A DNA stretch of 64,000 nucleotides from JACDHG01 sp963815295 (GCA_963815295.1 CAWFFZ010000008.1:1798001-1862000); one strand, 5' to 3'. Positions 1 through 9,433 are shown, counted from the first letter of the stretch. Notes: generated from the sequence alone by a model not told the origin. Numbers and translations are program-made.

Positions 1-533
1 TCAGGTAGTGGCCACCACACCTGCTCACGAAGCACGTCACCATCGAGGAATACGCCATTGACCTTGCTGATCCCCGCGAACAGGTAACACGCCGACACCT
101 GCGACATCATGAGTAGCTGCGGCCAGTACGGCACCAGCTCTCGCCTACCGCGCAGGCGTGCCCGGATTGACCACACCGCTGCGCAGTCAGACAGAGCCAA
201 CAGGGCGCAAAGAAGCATGAGGAGCAGGCGATGGCTGCTGTAGATCTGCTGCTCCCACACCAAGACCGCCGCCTGCAGGAAAGCCGTAACTCCCGCTGCC
301 GTCCGAGACAGGACTCCGACCGTGAGAAGCGTGGCTGCCGCCGTCGCAACAATGAAGAATGCAAAGACGCTCGGCGTCGTCAGCGACGGCAAACCTTGAA
401 TTGCAGGTCTGGTGAGTTGGCCATCTGCGCCGAGGCCCAGTTTTGCGTACGTTTCGACGGCGACAATCATCGCGCCAACGCCGATCATTATCCGGGCGGC
501 GGCCAGGCGAGTTGCTCCCGTCTGGGTAGCCAT
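1..533 (-). CDS. HTTM-like integral membrane protein (partial, C-terminus outside window)
   Basis: The minus strand is open from an ATG at 533 to the window edge, about 177 codons with no stop. The product is very hydrophobic, with four or so membrane segments, and ends in the window with a stretch containing YLFAGISKVNG, the kind of Y-x-x-(A/S)-G-x-S-K motif found in HTTM (horizontally transferred transmembrane, vitamin-K-dependent carboxylase-related) proteins. The start ATG shares its first base with the TGA of the upstream gene (TGATG), so the two are probably translationally coupled. Family assignment rests on this motif and the membrane layout only. The substrate is unknown. Confidence 0.6.
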   Translation of the reverse strand, partial: MATQTGATRLAAARIMIGVGAMIVAVETYAKLGLGADGQLTRPAIQGLPSLTTPSVFAFFIVATAAATLLTVGVLSRTAAGVTAFLQAAVLVWEQQIYSSHRLLLMLLCALLALSDCAAVWSIRARLRGRRELVPYWPQLLMMSQVSACYLFAGISKVNGVFLDGDVLREQVWWPLP

Positions 534-889
534 CAATTCGCGCACTGCAGGCTCCTGCGTTCGCTGCCTTGAACCACCGTCACGGTGACGACGTCCAGGT
601 GTGCACAGACGTACTCGGGGAGGTCCTCGGTCCAGTCAAGCTCAGTCCGAGGGTCGATCACGTACTCCTCGGGCTCGATAATTCGTGAGTTACCCGCAGC
701 GTCGGTGGCAGTGACCGTGAACTGTCCAGTTCCGGAGTACATCTGAAAGCCGAACCGTGTGGGGGGGTCGTTGAGCGCTATCGCCGGGACCAGGAACTGA
801 AAGGTGATCACGAGCACCACCAACAGGCCAGGGACGCCACCTGACAACAGCCAAGACAGACCCCGCCCGCGGGCAGTCGGAATGTGCAT
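533..889 (-). CDS. Small hypothetical membrane-anchored protein, 118 aa
   Basis: The protein has one strong N-terminal membrane segment (about residues 17-38, rich in L and V) followed by a soluble, beta-rich, acidic domain of about 75 residues with two cysteines (in VCAH and LQCAN). It is coupled by a one-base stop/start overlap to the HTTM-like gene. Small proteins of this type beside HTTM genes are common in actinobacteria, so an accessory role to the membrane partner is a reasonable inference. I do not recognise a named domain. Confidence 0.6.
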   Translation of the reverse strand: MHIPTARGRGLSWLLSGGVPGLLVVLVITFQFLVPAIALNDPPTRFGFQMYSGTGQFTVTATDAAGNSRIIEPEEYVIDPRTELDWTEDLPEYVCAHLDVVTVTVVQGSERRSLQCAN

Positions 890-1032
890 TCGATCAGCCT
901 AGATCCACTTTTGTAGTCTGACCCGCTTCTGAGGAGAAATGGGCCGTTAGGAACGGGGTGCTTAGGCCGATGTGGCTACGTGCGCTCGGGGTTTCTTGGA
1001 AGCCTTCTGCTGGTGTTGCATGTCGTCAATGC

Positions 1033-2124
1033 TCAGGCGATGCGGACGGCCATGCTGACCGGCATCGAGTACAGCGACACGACCTCGACTGGCCTGGAGG
1101 GGTTGGCCGCATGGACAATCTGCCCGTTGCCGATATACATGGCCGCGTGCGAGATCGGTGAGTAGTAGAACACCAGGTCTCCGGGCTGCAACGACGACAG
1201 TGACACTGGGGTGCCGGCTCCCGGCTGAGCGCTGGAAGAGTGCGGGATGGCGACCCCCGCGGCCGCCCAGGCGTACATCGTCAGACCGGAGCAGTCGAAT
1301 GCGTCGGGGCCAGCGGCGCCGTAGACGTACGGATCGCCGACTTGATCCAGGGCCGTCTGCACGGCCACCTGCGCGCGCTCCGATGCTGGTACGTCGGTGA
1401 CGCTCGCCCGCGGCGCGGCGCGGCTCGTTTGTGTCTCCGCCTGGGCCGCTGCAGCCTGCAATCTCAGCAGTCGGGCGCGTTCAGCAGCCTCCAGCTCGCT
1501 GAGGAGGTCCTCAGCGGCGTCAGTCCTGGCGTCCAGCACGGCCTTGTGCTTGGCGGCGTCTTGCTTCTCGTCGGTGAGTGCAGCGAGTGCCTCCTGGGCC
1601 TGCTGCTCCTGGATGCCCAGCTGCTTCTGCTGTTGAGTAAGCCTGATGAGCAGACCTGCCTGTTGCTCTTCGATCAACGCGTCCGTCGCCATGGTCTCGA
1701 GGAACTGACCGGCATCGTCGGAGGTGAAGAACGCGGCCGTCGAGGACATCGAGGAATTGTTTTGGAAGTTGCTGACCGCAGTCCCGACCAGCCGGTCACG
1801 CAGGGCTTCGACACGATCGCGCTGACGGTCTACGTCTGCCTGCAGGGTTGCGAAGCGAGTCTGAGCGGCGTCCATCTCGACGCGGACCGTGTTGAGGCTC
1901 TCGGAGGCAATCTCAGCCTCGTGGTTCAGGACGTCGAGTCGGTGCTTCACCTGGCTAATCGTGGGCTCGTCTGCCGGATCCCTCGGTTGGTTGGGGTCGG
2001 CAGAGCCGTGCGGGGCCAGAATGAGGCCGGCAACGAGCACTGCGGAGCACGCAACAGCGGCGTGCTTTGCGAACGAGGGCAGGTGGATTGTGTGGCCGTT
2101 CGACACGGGTCGACGGTCTCCCAT
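1033..2124 (-). CDS. NlpC/P60 peptidoglycan endopeptidase with coiled-coil N-terminus (RipA/RipC type)
   Basis: A secreted cell-wall hydrolase that would cut the stem peptide of peptidoglycan. I chose the ATG at 2124 (363 aa) because it directly precedes a signal peptide (residues about 15-43); an upstream extension to 2247 has no such support. After the signal comes a long Gln/Ala/Glu-rich coiled coil (about 50-235), then the NlpC/P60 domain with catalytic Cys278 in FDCSGLT, His326 in SHAAMY and a third polar residue near His338. The coiled coil plus NlpC layout matches mycobacterial Rip proteins and Rv2190c, which lies at the same place in that genome. It is monocistronic here. Confidence 0.9.
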   Translation of the reverse strand: MGDRRPVSNGHTIHLPSFAKHAAVACSAVLVAGLILAPHGSADPNQPRDPADEPTISQVKHRLDVLNHEAEIASESLNTVRVEMDAAQTRFATLQADVDRQRDRVEALRDRLVGTAVSNFQNNSSMSSTAAFFTSDDAGQFLETMATDALIEEQQAGLLIRLTQQQKQLGIQEQQAQEALAALTDEKQDAAKHKAVLDARTDAAEDLLSELEAAERARLLRLQAAAAQAETQTSRAAPRASVTDVPASERAQVAVQTALDQVGDPYVYGAAGPDAFDCSGLTMYAWAAAGVAIPHSSSAQPGAGTPVSLSSLQPGDLVFYYSPISHAAMYIGNGQIVHAANPSRPVEVVSLYSMPVSMAVRIA

Positions 2125-2309
2125 CTGAGTAGCGATCAAGGCAACAGGAGGCGACTCCTGCTCGGTGCGGCCTCGGCTGCGAACGACGAGGGACGCGGCT
2201 GGGGCGAAGCAGTGACACAGACTACAGAGGGCGGTGGGTGGCGCCAAGTCTCGGCTGATTTTGTCGCGCTTCTTCAGGTGAATCCGGTCACACTCAGATG
2301 AACTGTCGG

Positions 2310-2627
2310 TTATCGAGCCTCGGGATGGTCGGATTTGCTGCCTTCGACCATCCGGAGCGGGGGCACCAAGCCGGCCTTGGCGAGCACGTCGATGGCGTGC
2401 CGCTCCGCGTGGTCGAGTTCGATGCCGTACGGCGGACCCCCGAGCAACACGGTGACCACACAGTCTCCGCAGCCGGAGCCGCGCATCGTGCAGCGATCGC
2501 AGTCGATCACCAGCGGGTCAGGGCTGCGCGCGCCTACCGGGATCCGGACAGCGGGTCCGGTGGGTCCGGGGCGCTGCTCGGCGGCAGGGAGTTGCCTTGA
2601 TGCGGCGCGGTGTGCCTCTGCTGCCAT
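2310..2627 (-). CDS. Conserved actinobacterial Cys-rich small protein, 105 aa
   Basis: The start at 2627 is set by GGAGG seven bases upstream. The protein has a conserved-looking core with the cysteine pattern CDRCTMRGSGCGDC (four Cys within 14 residues), followed by VVTVLLGGPP and an acidic helix, E-L-D-H-A-E, leading to the end motif LAKAGLVPPLR. I recognise this as a family widespread in actinobacteria next to cell-wall hydrolase genes, with no established function. The four close cysteines suggest a metal or Fe-S site (inference). It lies just upstream of, and in the same direction as, the NlpC/P60 gene, with 185 bp between them. Confidence 0.7.
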   Translation of the reverse strand: MAAEAHRAASRQLPAAEQRPGPTGPAVRIPVGARSPDPLVIDCDRCTMRGSGCGDCVVTVLLGGPPYGIELDHAERHAIDVLAKAGLVPPLRMVEGSKSDHPEAR

Positions 2628-2714
2628 GTCGACCTCCGACGATCTGGATGAGTGCCTTGTCAACACGCTAGGCACCGCCACCGACAGTCGAGGGGGGAGA
2701 GTGATGCCAGGTGG

Positions 2715-3260
2715 TCAGACGGGTTGAAGCGGCCGATGTGGCTTGGCGGGAATTTTCACCCGGATTGCGTCGTCGCGTCGGACCACTCCCCCGGTGACCA
2801 CGACGGCCATCACACCGGCCTTGCGGACCAAGGATCCGTCCGCGTCCCGCTCGAGCGTGGCTTGCATCAAGCCCTGCTGGAACCGGTCGAGCTGAGTGCA
2901 CGGGTTGCGGACACCAGTCAGCCGGATCGTCGCTTGAGCACCCAGACGCAGCAGGGTTCCGACCGGGAGGGCGAGGAGGTCGACGCCGCGGGTCGTGACA
3001 TTCTCGCCAAGGTCACCGGGGTCGACCCGGAAGCCTTGGGCCGCGAGCTCGGCGTGGAGTTCCCCATGGATGAGGTGGACCTGGCGCAGATTGGGCTGTG
3101 TGCGGTCGCGCCGCTGGCGTGATCGATGCTGCACCGTCGCCCCGGCGTGGGCATCACCAACAACGCCGACTCCCTCGACCAACGTGATGCTTCCCACCCG
3201 TGCCTTGCTGAAGCTGTGGTGCGGACCGATGCTGACGGAGACGACCGAGGCCCAAGGCAC
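2715..3260 (-). CDS. MOSC domain protein
   Basis: A 181-residue protein that is essentially a single MOSC domain (the C-terminal domain of molybdenum cofactor sulfurase). It shows the conserved GDAHAG, the LGENVTTRGVDL core and the conserved cysteine in RNPCTQLDRF, which in the family binds or carries sulfur. The GTG start at 3260 follows a very strong GAGGAGGG ribosome site. It is 12 bp behind the NYN gene and is probably the last gene of the zinc-ribbon/NYN/MOSC operon. Stand-alone MOSC proteins handle reactive sulfur or N-hydroxylated compounds (YiiM type); the substrate here cannot be read from the sequence. Confidence 0.88.
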   Translation of the reverse strand: MPWASVVSVSIGPHHSFSKARVGSITLVEGVGVVGDAHAGATVQHRSRQRRDRTQPNLRQVHLIHGELHAELAAQGFRVDPGDLGENVTTRGVDLLALPVGTLLRLGAQATIRLTGVRNPCTQLDRFQQGLMQATLERDADGSLVRKAGVMAVVVTGGVVRRDDAIRVKIPAKPHRPLQPV

Positions 3261-3272
3261 CTATTCCCTCCT

Positions 3273-4619
3273 CTATATCCCCATCGCGGAGACCAGCGCC
3301 TGCGACGACACCGAGCGGGCACCCATTTTGGTCACGCTCTCGGCCAGCTCGCGGTCGGTGGACACGACAACCAGGGGGCGGCCCAACGGCTCGGCAGATA
3401 CGAGCTCCCGGATTGTGTCATCGGCGATGACACCAGGCGGGCTGAAGAGCACGCGTATCCCGCGTGGATGACTCACCGTCGGTGGATGCTTGAGGTCCGC
3501 TCCGTCGAACACAACCGTCGTCTCGATCCCCTTGCCAGCAACCAGCGCGGCAACCTTGCCTAACAACCGTGTGCGCTGCTCATCGAGTGGCGCGTTCGGC
3601 CAGGCCGATTTGGACACGTTGTAACCATCGACGACCAGGTGAGCCCGCGGGAGCTCGAGCAGCCGTCTCAACAGCAGAGGGTCGTCGCTCAGCAGCGATC
3701 GGCCGACGCCTGCGACCCCTGCGTCCTGATCTGGCTCGATCGCGCTCACGGTGTCGGCAGGGAGCATCTCGCTCGGTGGCAATGCCAGCTCGCGCCGCAG
3801 ACCGAGTGCGGCGTCCATCACGGTGTCGAGCAGCAGCCGCAACCGCATCGTCTCGGCGTCCCGGTCGTCACGTGTAGCGCGCCTCATCGACGTAGTCTGC
3901 GTCTCCAGTCGTTCGAGCTTCGATCGCAGCCGCCGGCTCTCGGCCTCCGCCTCGCGAAGCGCGATGTCGCCCTCGCGACGCACTCCTTCGACCACCTCGT
4001 CCGCGAGGGCGGCGGCGTCCTCCGCCCGTCTCAGCTGCTGGCGGGTCTGGCCAAGAGACTGGCGAAGGGTGGCATTCTCGGCCTTAAGCTCGTCGACTTG
4101 GGCGCGCAGTTTGTCGCGAACGGCCCTGGTCTCGCCGCGGGCGGCTGTCAGGTCAGCCTGCAACTTGTCGACGGTGACCGTGGGATCGCCCCCACGAGCT
4201 CCCCTGCGGTCCTCTTCCGCCCCGATTGCCCGCTGGACGACGGACTCCCAACCCTCGGTGCGCACGAGGAAGGCGACGGCGCCAGTCTCGGCCAATGTCT
4301 CGAGCGCGATCGGGGGGGTACCGGACTCGAGAGACTCCACCGCCGTTGGCACGACGGCGCGCACCTGCGTCGCTAGATGCTCGCGAAACACCTCGTCATC
4401 ATCCAGAGCGGCGGCGATCTGCCCTCCGACAAGCTTGGCCCGTTTGGCGGGGGCAAAGGTTGCTGACTTGCGTAGAGATGGCGGCACATGGGCCATGGGA
4501 ACCCGACTGAGGCCCTGGGCCGCAAGCGCGATCACCCGCCCGCGCAGCCGCGGCGGTAGGTCCTGCACAGCGAGCGTTGCGGTGTCGATCGAGCTGGGCT
4601 GCTCTTCGGAGTCGATCAC
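3273..4619 (-). CDS. NYN-domain (YacP-like) putative RNase with central coiled coil
   Basis: 448 residues from a GTG at 4619 whose first bases overlap the upstream stop (GTGA). The N-terminal third is helical, residues about 180-290 form a long Arg/Glu/Ala coiled coil, and the last 130 residues form a PIN-like NYN domain with acidic metal-site residues in HLVVDGYNVSKS, VVFDGAD, the ADDTI segment and VVSTDRE. NYN/YacP domains are predicted RNases of tRNA or rRNA processing. Translational coupling to a zinc-ribbon protein supports a nucleic-acid role. Actinobacteria commonly carry this coiled-coil-NYN architecture. Substrate unknown. Confidence 0.85.
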   Translation of the reverse strand: MIDSEEQPSSIDTATLAVQDLPPRLRGRVIALAAQGLSRVPMAHVPPSLRKSATFAPAKRAKLVGGQIAAALDDDEVFREHLATQVRAVVPTAVESLESGTPPIALETLAETGAVAFLVRTEGWESVVQRAIGAEEDRRGARGGDPTVTVDKLQADLTAARGETRAVRDKLRAQVDELKAENATLRQSLGQTRQQLRRAEDAAALADEVVEGVRREGDIALREAEAESRRLRSKLERLETQTTSMRRATRDDRDAETMRLRLLLDTVMDAALGLRRELALPPSEMLPADTVSAIEPDQDAGVAGVGRSLLSDDPLLLRRLLELPRAHLVVDGYNVSKSAWPNAPLDEQRTRLLGKVAALVAGKGIETTVVFDGADLKHPPTVSHPRGIRVLFSPPGVIADDTIRELVSAEPLGRPLVVVSTDRELAESVTKMGARSVSSQALVSAMGI

Positions 4620-4900
4620 GTGATATCCGCTCCCGGCCGCTCGATAACCTCTATCGCATCGTCGCGGCCGCACCAACGGCACGAGATCGCAGCGACTCGC
4701 TCACTCAGCGTTTCAGAATCCTCGACGGCTGGCACTCCAGCCAGGTTGAGGTGCCAGTACTCGCGCATCTTCGCCTCGCGTATGACGTCGAAGCGGGTCA
4801 CGTTGCCACAACCGCCGCAGCGCCACCGGTGCTGCGCGTCGGGGACAGCGGACGCGCCGATCCTGCCCGTCGCATCCTCGGTTTCGGTTGGCTGGCTCAT
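4616..4900 (-). CDS. Small zinc-ribbon protein, 94 aa
   Basis: Two CxxC knuckles, WRCGGCGN and SCRWCGR, about 40 residues apart, would bind one zinc ion in a ribbon fold. Between them lies a conserved-looking FDVIREAKMREYWHLNLAG segment. I took the ATG at 4900 (GGGG about eight bases upstream) rather than the one at 4924. The stop overlaps the start of the NYN gene by four bases, so the two products are probably made together. Function is unknown; an RNA or DNA adaptor for the NYN protein is an inference. Confidence 0.72.
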   Translation of the reverse strand: MSQPTETEDATGRIGASAVPDAQHRWRCGGCGNVTRFDVIREAKMREYWHLNLAGVPAVEDSETLSERVAAISCRWCGRDDAIEVIERPGADIT

Positions 4901-5068
4901 CACGGACCCCTGTATTCGTTGCACTGCTCGGCGAACGGTGTATGTCTCACAGGGTAATGGCGGCGTCGGGAGTCTCTGTGGGCTTTCTCCTATCTGGCAT
5001 CTGCCCTGGGCTTGTCGAGGGGCGCGTCGCGGGCGGGTTTCGTCGGTGGGCAGGCCTAGCGTTCGAAC

Positions 5069-6868
5069 ATGAGCACCTTGCTCGATGCGCCTACCCCGTC
5101 GTCGGCCCCGACGACGTACACCGCGGTGCAGCAGACGTTTGACGAGCTGGGGACTGCGCTGCGCGACGTCACGTTCGTCGTCGTCGACCTCGAGACGACG
5201 GGTGGCTCAGCGGCCGCCGGCTCGTCGATCACGGAGATCGGTGCGGTCAAGGTGTGCCAGGGAGAGGTGCTGGGCGAGTTCCAGACGCTGGTGCGGCCGA
5301 GTGAGCCGATCCCGCCGTTCATCTCTGTGCTGACCGGGATCACCAACTCGATGGTGGCCGATGCGCCGCGCATCGAGGCGTCCCTGCCGGCGTTCCTCGA
5401 GTTTGCGCGCGGCTGTGTGCTGGTGGCACACAATGCGCCGTTCGACGTTGGCTTCCTGCGCCACTACTCCGAGCTGCTCGGCCTGGGCTGGCCGCGCTTC
5501 GACGTGCTCGACACGGCGAAGCTGGCGCGCCGTGTCGTCACCCGCGACGACGCGCCCAACTGCAAGCTGTCGTCGCTCGCGCGGCTCTTCAAGGCATCGA
5601 CCATGCCTAACCACCGCGCCCTGTCTGACGCCCGTGCCACCGTCGACGTGCTGCACGGCCTGATGGAGCGGCTCGGCAACCTCGGCGTCCATACCCTCGA
5701 AGAGCTGCAGACATTCTCCTCGCGGGTGTCGACCGCTCAGCGCAAGAAGCGCTACCTCGCCGAGCAGCTGCCGCACTCCCCCGGTGTCTACCTGTTCCGA
5801 GACGGCAGAGGCAGGGTGCTGTACGTCGGCACGTCCAAGGATCTGCGCTCCCGCGTGCGCACTTACTTCACCGCCAGTGAGACCCGCTCCCGGATGGGCG
5901 AGATGGTGGGCCTCGCCGAATCGGTCGAGGGCATCTGTTGCGCCACGCCGCTGGAGGCAGAGGTGCGCGAGCTTCGGCTCATCGCCGAGCACAAGCCGCG
6001 CTACAACCGGCGGTCGAAGTTCCCCGAGCGGGTCAGCTGGGTCAAGCTCACTGTCGAGCCGTGGCCACGGCTGTCGCTCGTCCGCCAGGTGCTCGACGAC
6101 GACGCCGACTACCTCGGGCCGTTCCGTTCCCGCAAGCAGGCCGAGGCGGCGGTGGCCGCCCTGCACGAGAGCTTCCCGATCCGGCAATGCAGTGGCCGGA
6201 TGCCGCTGCGGCCGAGCCGGAACGCCTGCATCCTTGCCGAGATGGGCCGCTGCCTTGCGCCGTGCGATGGCACCGCCAGCGCCGACGACTACCTCATCAC
6301 TGTCGAGTCCGTACGCCGGAGCCTCGACGCGTCACCCGCGCGGGTGACGGAGGCCATCCGCCACCGGATGGAGCTGCTCGCCGAGGCCGAGCGATTCGAA
6401 GAGGCGGCCACCCACCGCCACCGGATGACCAGCTTCGTGCGGGCGGCCGCCCGGACACAGCGGTTGAAGGCCTTGACGTCATGCGCCGAGATCGTGGCGG
6501 CCAGGCGATCCGACGACGGGCTGTGGTTGGTGCATGTGATCCGCTACGGCAGGTTGGCCGGGGCAGGCGTCATACCGGCTGGCGTCTCGGCGCGCGACTG
6601 GACCGAGGCTCTGCGGGCCAGCGCAGACACGGTCGTTCCTGGCCCGGGACCGGCGCCCGCCGCCACACCTGAGGAGTCCGAGAAGGTGCTGCGCTGGCTC
6701 GAGCAGCCGGCCGTACGCCTGGTCCATGTGGTTGGCACGTGGTCGTGCCCCGTCGACGGGGCCGAGTCGCAGCGCGAGTTCCTCGACACCATCGATTCTT
6801 CGCGCGAGACGCTCACGCCGTTCGACAACCCGCGCCTGTCGTCCACACTGTCGCGGCCGGCCCGCTGA
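5069..6868 (+). CDS. DnaQ-type 3'-5' exonuclease fused to UvrC/GIY-YIG nuclease module
   Basis: A 599-residue fusion. Residues about 34-205 are a DEDD exonuclease: ExoI VVDLETTG (Asp40, Glu42), ExoII VAHNAPFDVGF and ExoIII HRALSDARAT, i.e. the DEDDh class. From about residue 236 a GIY-YIG domain follows (PGVYLFRDG, LYVGTSKDLRSR). After it comes a UvrC-like segment with CILAEMGRCLAPCDG and a UvrB-binding-like helix (RFEEAATHRHRM). The same fusion is Rv2191 in M. tuberculosis. It probably acts in DNA repair, incising and trimming, as an auxiliary to UvrABC. It is divergent from the zinc-ribbon operon. Confidence 0.92.
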   Translation: MSTLLDAPTPSSAPTTYTAVQQTFDELGTALRDVTFVVVDLETTGGSAAAGSSITEIGAVKVCQGEVLGEFQTLVRPSEPIPPFISVLTGITNSMVADAPRIEASLPAFLEFARGCVLVAHNAPFDVGFLRHYSELLGLGWPRFDVLDTAKLARRVVTRDDAPNCKLSSLARLFKASTMPNHRALSDARATVDVLHGLMERLGNLGVHTLEELQTFSSRVSTAQRKKRYLAEQLPHSPGVYLFRDGRGRVLYVGTSKDLRSRVRTYFTASETRSRMGEMVGLAESVEGICCATPLEAEVRELRLIAEHKPRYNRRSKFPERVSWVKLTVEPWPRLSLVRQVLDDDADYLGPFRSRKQAEAAVAALHESFPIRQCSGRMPLRPSRNACILAEMGRCLAPCDGTASADDYLITVESVRRSLDASPARVTEAIRHRMELLAEAERFEEAATHRHRMTSFVRAAARTQRLKALTSCAEIVAARRSDDGLWLVHVIRYGRLAGAGVIPAGVSARDWTEALRASADTVVPGPGPAPAATPEESEKVLRWLEQPAVRLVHVVGTWSCPVDGAESQREFLDTIDSSRETLTPFDNPRLSSTLSRPAR

Positions 6869-7085
6869 CACGCCGTTCCCACCACGGCGGCTGCAGATTT
6901 GCGCAAGCGGTCAGCTGCTGCTTCAGCCACAAGCCGGGGGTGGCCCACCACGCGGTTGACGCTCACGGGGTGCGGGTCTACTTTCACTTCCACGACGTTG
7001 TCAGGGAGCCAGTAGCCCGCGCGGCGGTATGGGCCGCTTTCGAAGTTGGCAATGTGGTGCGACCGGGTCACTGTGAGGGGGCCAG

Positions 7086-8980
7086 ATGAAGTTATTCGGG
7101 GCGACGCCCTTGTCCAAGCAGCACACGAATCCTCGACAGGACGCAACGGAATCACCGGTTGGCCGGCCACCGTCCTCTCCAACCAGCTACCGGTCGAGCT
7201 TGCCCTGGCGAGTTTTCAACCGCGCGTCCACCTGGGCGGACCGCAAGTGGGGCTGGGATCGGCTCCCGGTGCCGCTGAGCCTGGTCGTGCTGATCGGCGT
7301 ACGCAACGAGCTGCGTCGCAAGAACCTCTACGACACCGACACGTTGCCTGCCGCAGACGTGCCACCAGTCAATCCGCCATCGGCTGACGACACCGTGCGT
7401 ACGTTCGACGGCACCTACAACGATCTGGAGTCGCCGCCGATGGGTAGGGCGGGGGCCCGCTTCGGTCGCAACGTGCCGCTGGCGAGCGTCAACGCCGACC
7501 CGGACGCCACGATCCTGGAGCCCAACCCGCGGGAGGTCAGCCGCCGGCTGCTCACGCGCACCGAGTTCCAGCCGGCGACGTCGATCAACGTCATCGTCTC
7601 GGCCTGGCTGCAGTTCATGATCCACGACTGGTTCAGCCACGGTCGGGGCGACAAGGATCGGGCGTACCGCGTCCCGCTGTCGGCCGACGACGACTGGGCA
7701 GAGCAGCCCATGTTGGTCCCGAGGACGGTGGCAGACCCGACCCGACCGGCGGATGCCGACGGGCCACCGACGTTCGCCAACACCCTCACGCACTGGTGGG
7801 ACCTGTCGTCGATCTACGGGACCTCTGAGGAGGAGCAGCGGCAATACCGCACCGGCGAGGGCGGCAAGCTCCGGATTGCTGCGGGTGAGGCGATTCCGCT
7901 GCCCGTCGGACGATCCCGACAAGGACCCGACGCGGGTGCCTGGGTTCTGGGTCGGATCGGCATGCTCGTGAGCCTGTTCGCGCACGAGCACAACGCCATC
8001 TGCGAACGGCTCCAGCGGAAGTATCCCGACTGGTCGGACGAAGAGATGTTCCAGCGCTCGCGGCTCGTCAACGCCGCACGTGGTGGCGAAGATCCATACC
8101 GTCGAGTGGACTCCCGCCGTGATCGCCCATCCCACGACGCAGATCGCGATGCGCGCCAACTGGTTCGGCATCGCCGGCGAGAAGCTCTACCGGCGCTTCG
8201 GCCGACTCAGCCGAAGCGAGGTCATCAGCGGCATCCCCGGTTCCGAGACCCAGCACTACGGGGTGCCGTTCTCCCTGACCGAGGAGTTCGCCGCGGTCTA
8301 TCGGATGCACCCGCTGCTGCCTGACGACTACATCCTGAAGTCGGCCGCGACCGGGCAGACCGCTCGCGAGTGTGAGTTCCCCGAGCTGGCCGGACCCGCG
8401 CAGCCGGGCGGTCTTCGAGCAGATGTCCTTGGCGGACCTGTTCTACTCGTTCGGCACCGAGTACGCCGGCGCCGTGGTGCTTCGCAACTTCCCGCGGGGG
8501 CTCCAGCACTTCGTCCGCCCCGACAACGCCAAGCTCATGGACCTCGCTGCCATCGACATCCTGCGAATCCGTGAAACCGGTGTCCCCCGCTACAACGAGT
8601 TCCGGCGACTCCTCCGACTGCATCCTGCCCGGGACTTCGACGACCTGACTGACGACAAAGCGCTCGCGGCTGACATTCGCGAGATCTACGGCGGAGACAT
8701 CGAGAAGGTCGACCTGATGATCGGGATGTTCGCCGAGAAGCGACCGAAGGGGTTCGGTTTCTGCGACACCGCGTTCCGCATCTTCATGCTGATGGCGAGT
8801 CGCAGGCTCAACAGCGACCGGTTCTTCACCCGTGACTACGACGCGCGCGTCTACTCGGAAGCCGGAGTGGAATGGATCAACGAGGCGACGATGAGCGCCG
8901 TACTGCTCCGACACTGCCCGGCACTGGCGCCGCGCCTCGACGCCAAGGCCAACGCCTTCGTGCCGTGGCCGTCTCGGTGA
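7086..8980 (+). pseudogene. Animal-type haem peroxidase, reading frame broken twice
   Basis: Three consecutive frames together encode one peroxidase of the animal haem peroxidase (peroxinectin/cyclooxygenase) superfamily. The first frame runs 7086-8079 and has the distal haem motif QFMIHDWFSH and the WDLSSIYG segment. The second runs about 8080-8397 and has KIHTVEWTPAVI and the proximal haem ligand in AVYRMHPLLPD. The third runs to 8980 with SLADLFYSFG, FPRGLQHFV and the IMLIGMFAE-like core (DLMIGMFAEKRP). Each junction is explained by one extra base. Removing two bases gives exactly 631 codons, a normal length. No signal peptide is visible. Either a consensus error or a decaying gene. The 217 bp before it hold no recognisable feature. 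Confidence 0.82.
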
Positions 8981-9064
8981 CCTAGCTGTTCGAGTCTGCC
9001 CTGCGCGCCTCTCGGGCCGAGCAGGCAAGGCATGAGCATGAGAATCGCCACCTAGTCTTGAGCC

Positions 9065-9352
9065 ATGGGCGATCTCGAGATCAGCAACTTGGCTGAACGT
9101 CAGCGTTACGAAGCTCACCTCGACGGTGAGCTTGTCGGCTACTCCGCCTACGAGGTCTCTGGCCGCGTGATCTCGTTCGTACACGCCCGGGTGTACTCCG
9201 ACTTCGGTGGCCGCGGGATCGCCTCCGAGATGGCCCGCGTCTCCCTCGACGACGCACGCGCCGCCGGGGATCTCCACGTCAGCCCGGTGTGCTCGTTCTA
9301 CCGCTGGTACATCGAGCAGCACCCCGAGTACGCCGACCTGGTCGCCAGCTAA
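9065..9352 (+). CDS. Short GNAT-family N-acetyltransferase (YjdJ/NATD1 type)
   Basis: 95 residues, the short form of the GNAT fold. The protein has the central beta strands (DGELVGYSAYEV), the acetyl-CoA loop in the form DFGGRGIASEMARVSLDDAR, and the family ending PVCSFYRWYIEQHPEY with a conserved cysteine. Proteins of this class acetylate small amines or other proteins, and the substrate is generally unknown. The start at 9065 is the only ATG ahead of the domain. It is a single gene between the peroxidase and the RAM-domain protein. Confidence 0.88.
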   Translation: MGDLEISNLAERQRYEAHLDGELVGYSAYEVSGRVISFVHARVYSDFGGRGIASEMARVSLDDARAAGDLHVSPVCSFYRWYIEQHPEYADLVAS

Positions 9353-9433
9353 CCACCGCGTGGCGAGCATGAAAGGGCTTCGGGCGCGGGGCACTAGGCT
9401 CACGTCATACCCAGAGACATCGCGAGGAGCGCC

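Noticed and set aside
1240..2301. 353-residue open frame opposite the NlpC/P60 gene
   Set aside because: No domain, no ribosome site, and fully antisense to a clear gene.
2125..2309. Possible c-di-AMP (ydaO/yuaA) riboswitch before the NlpC/P60 gene
   Set aside because: Rip/Rpf-type genes often have one, and an AGGAGTCGCCT string is present near the start, but the conserved paired core could not be traced. A covariance-model search would decide.
5207..6187. 326-residue open frame opposite the DnaQ-UvrC gene
   Set aside because: Arg/His-rich shadow with no recognisable motif.
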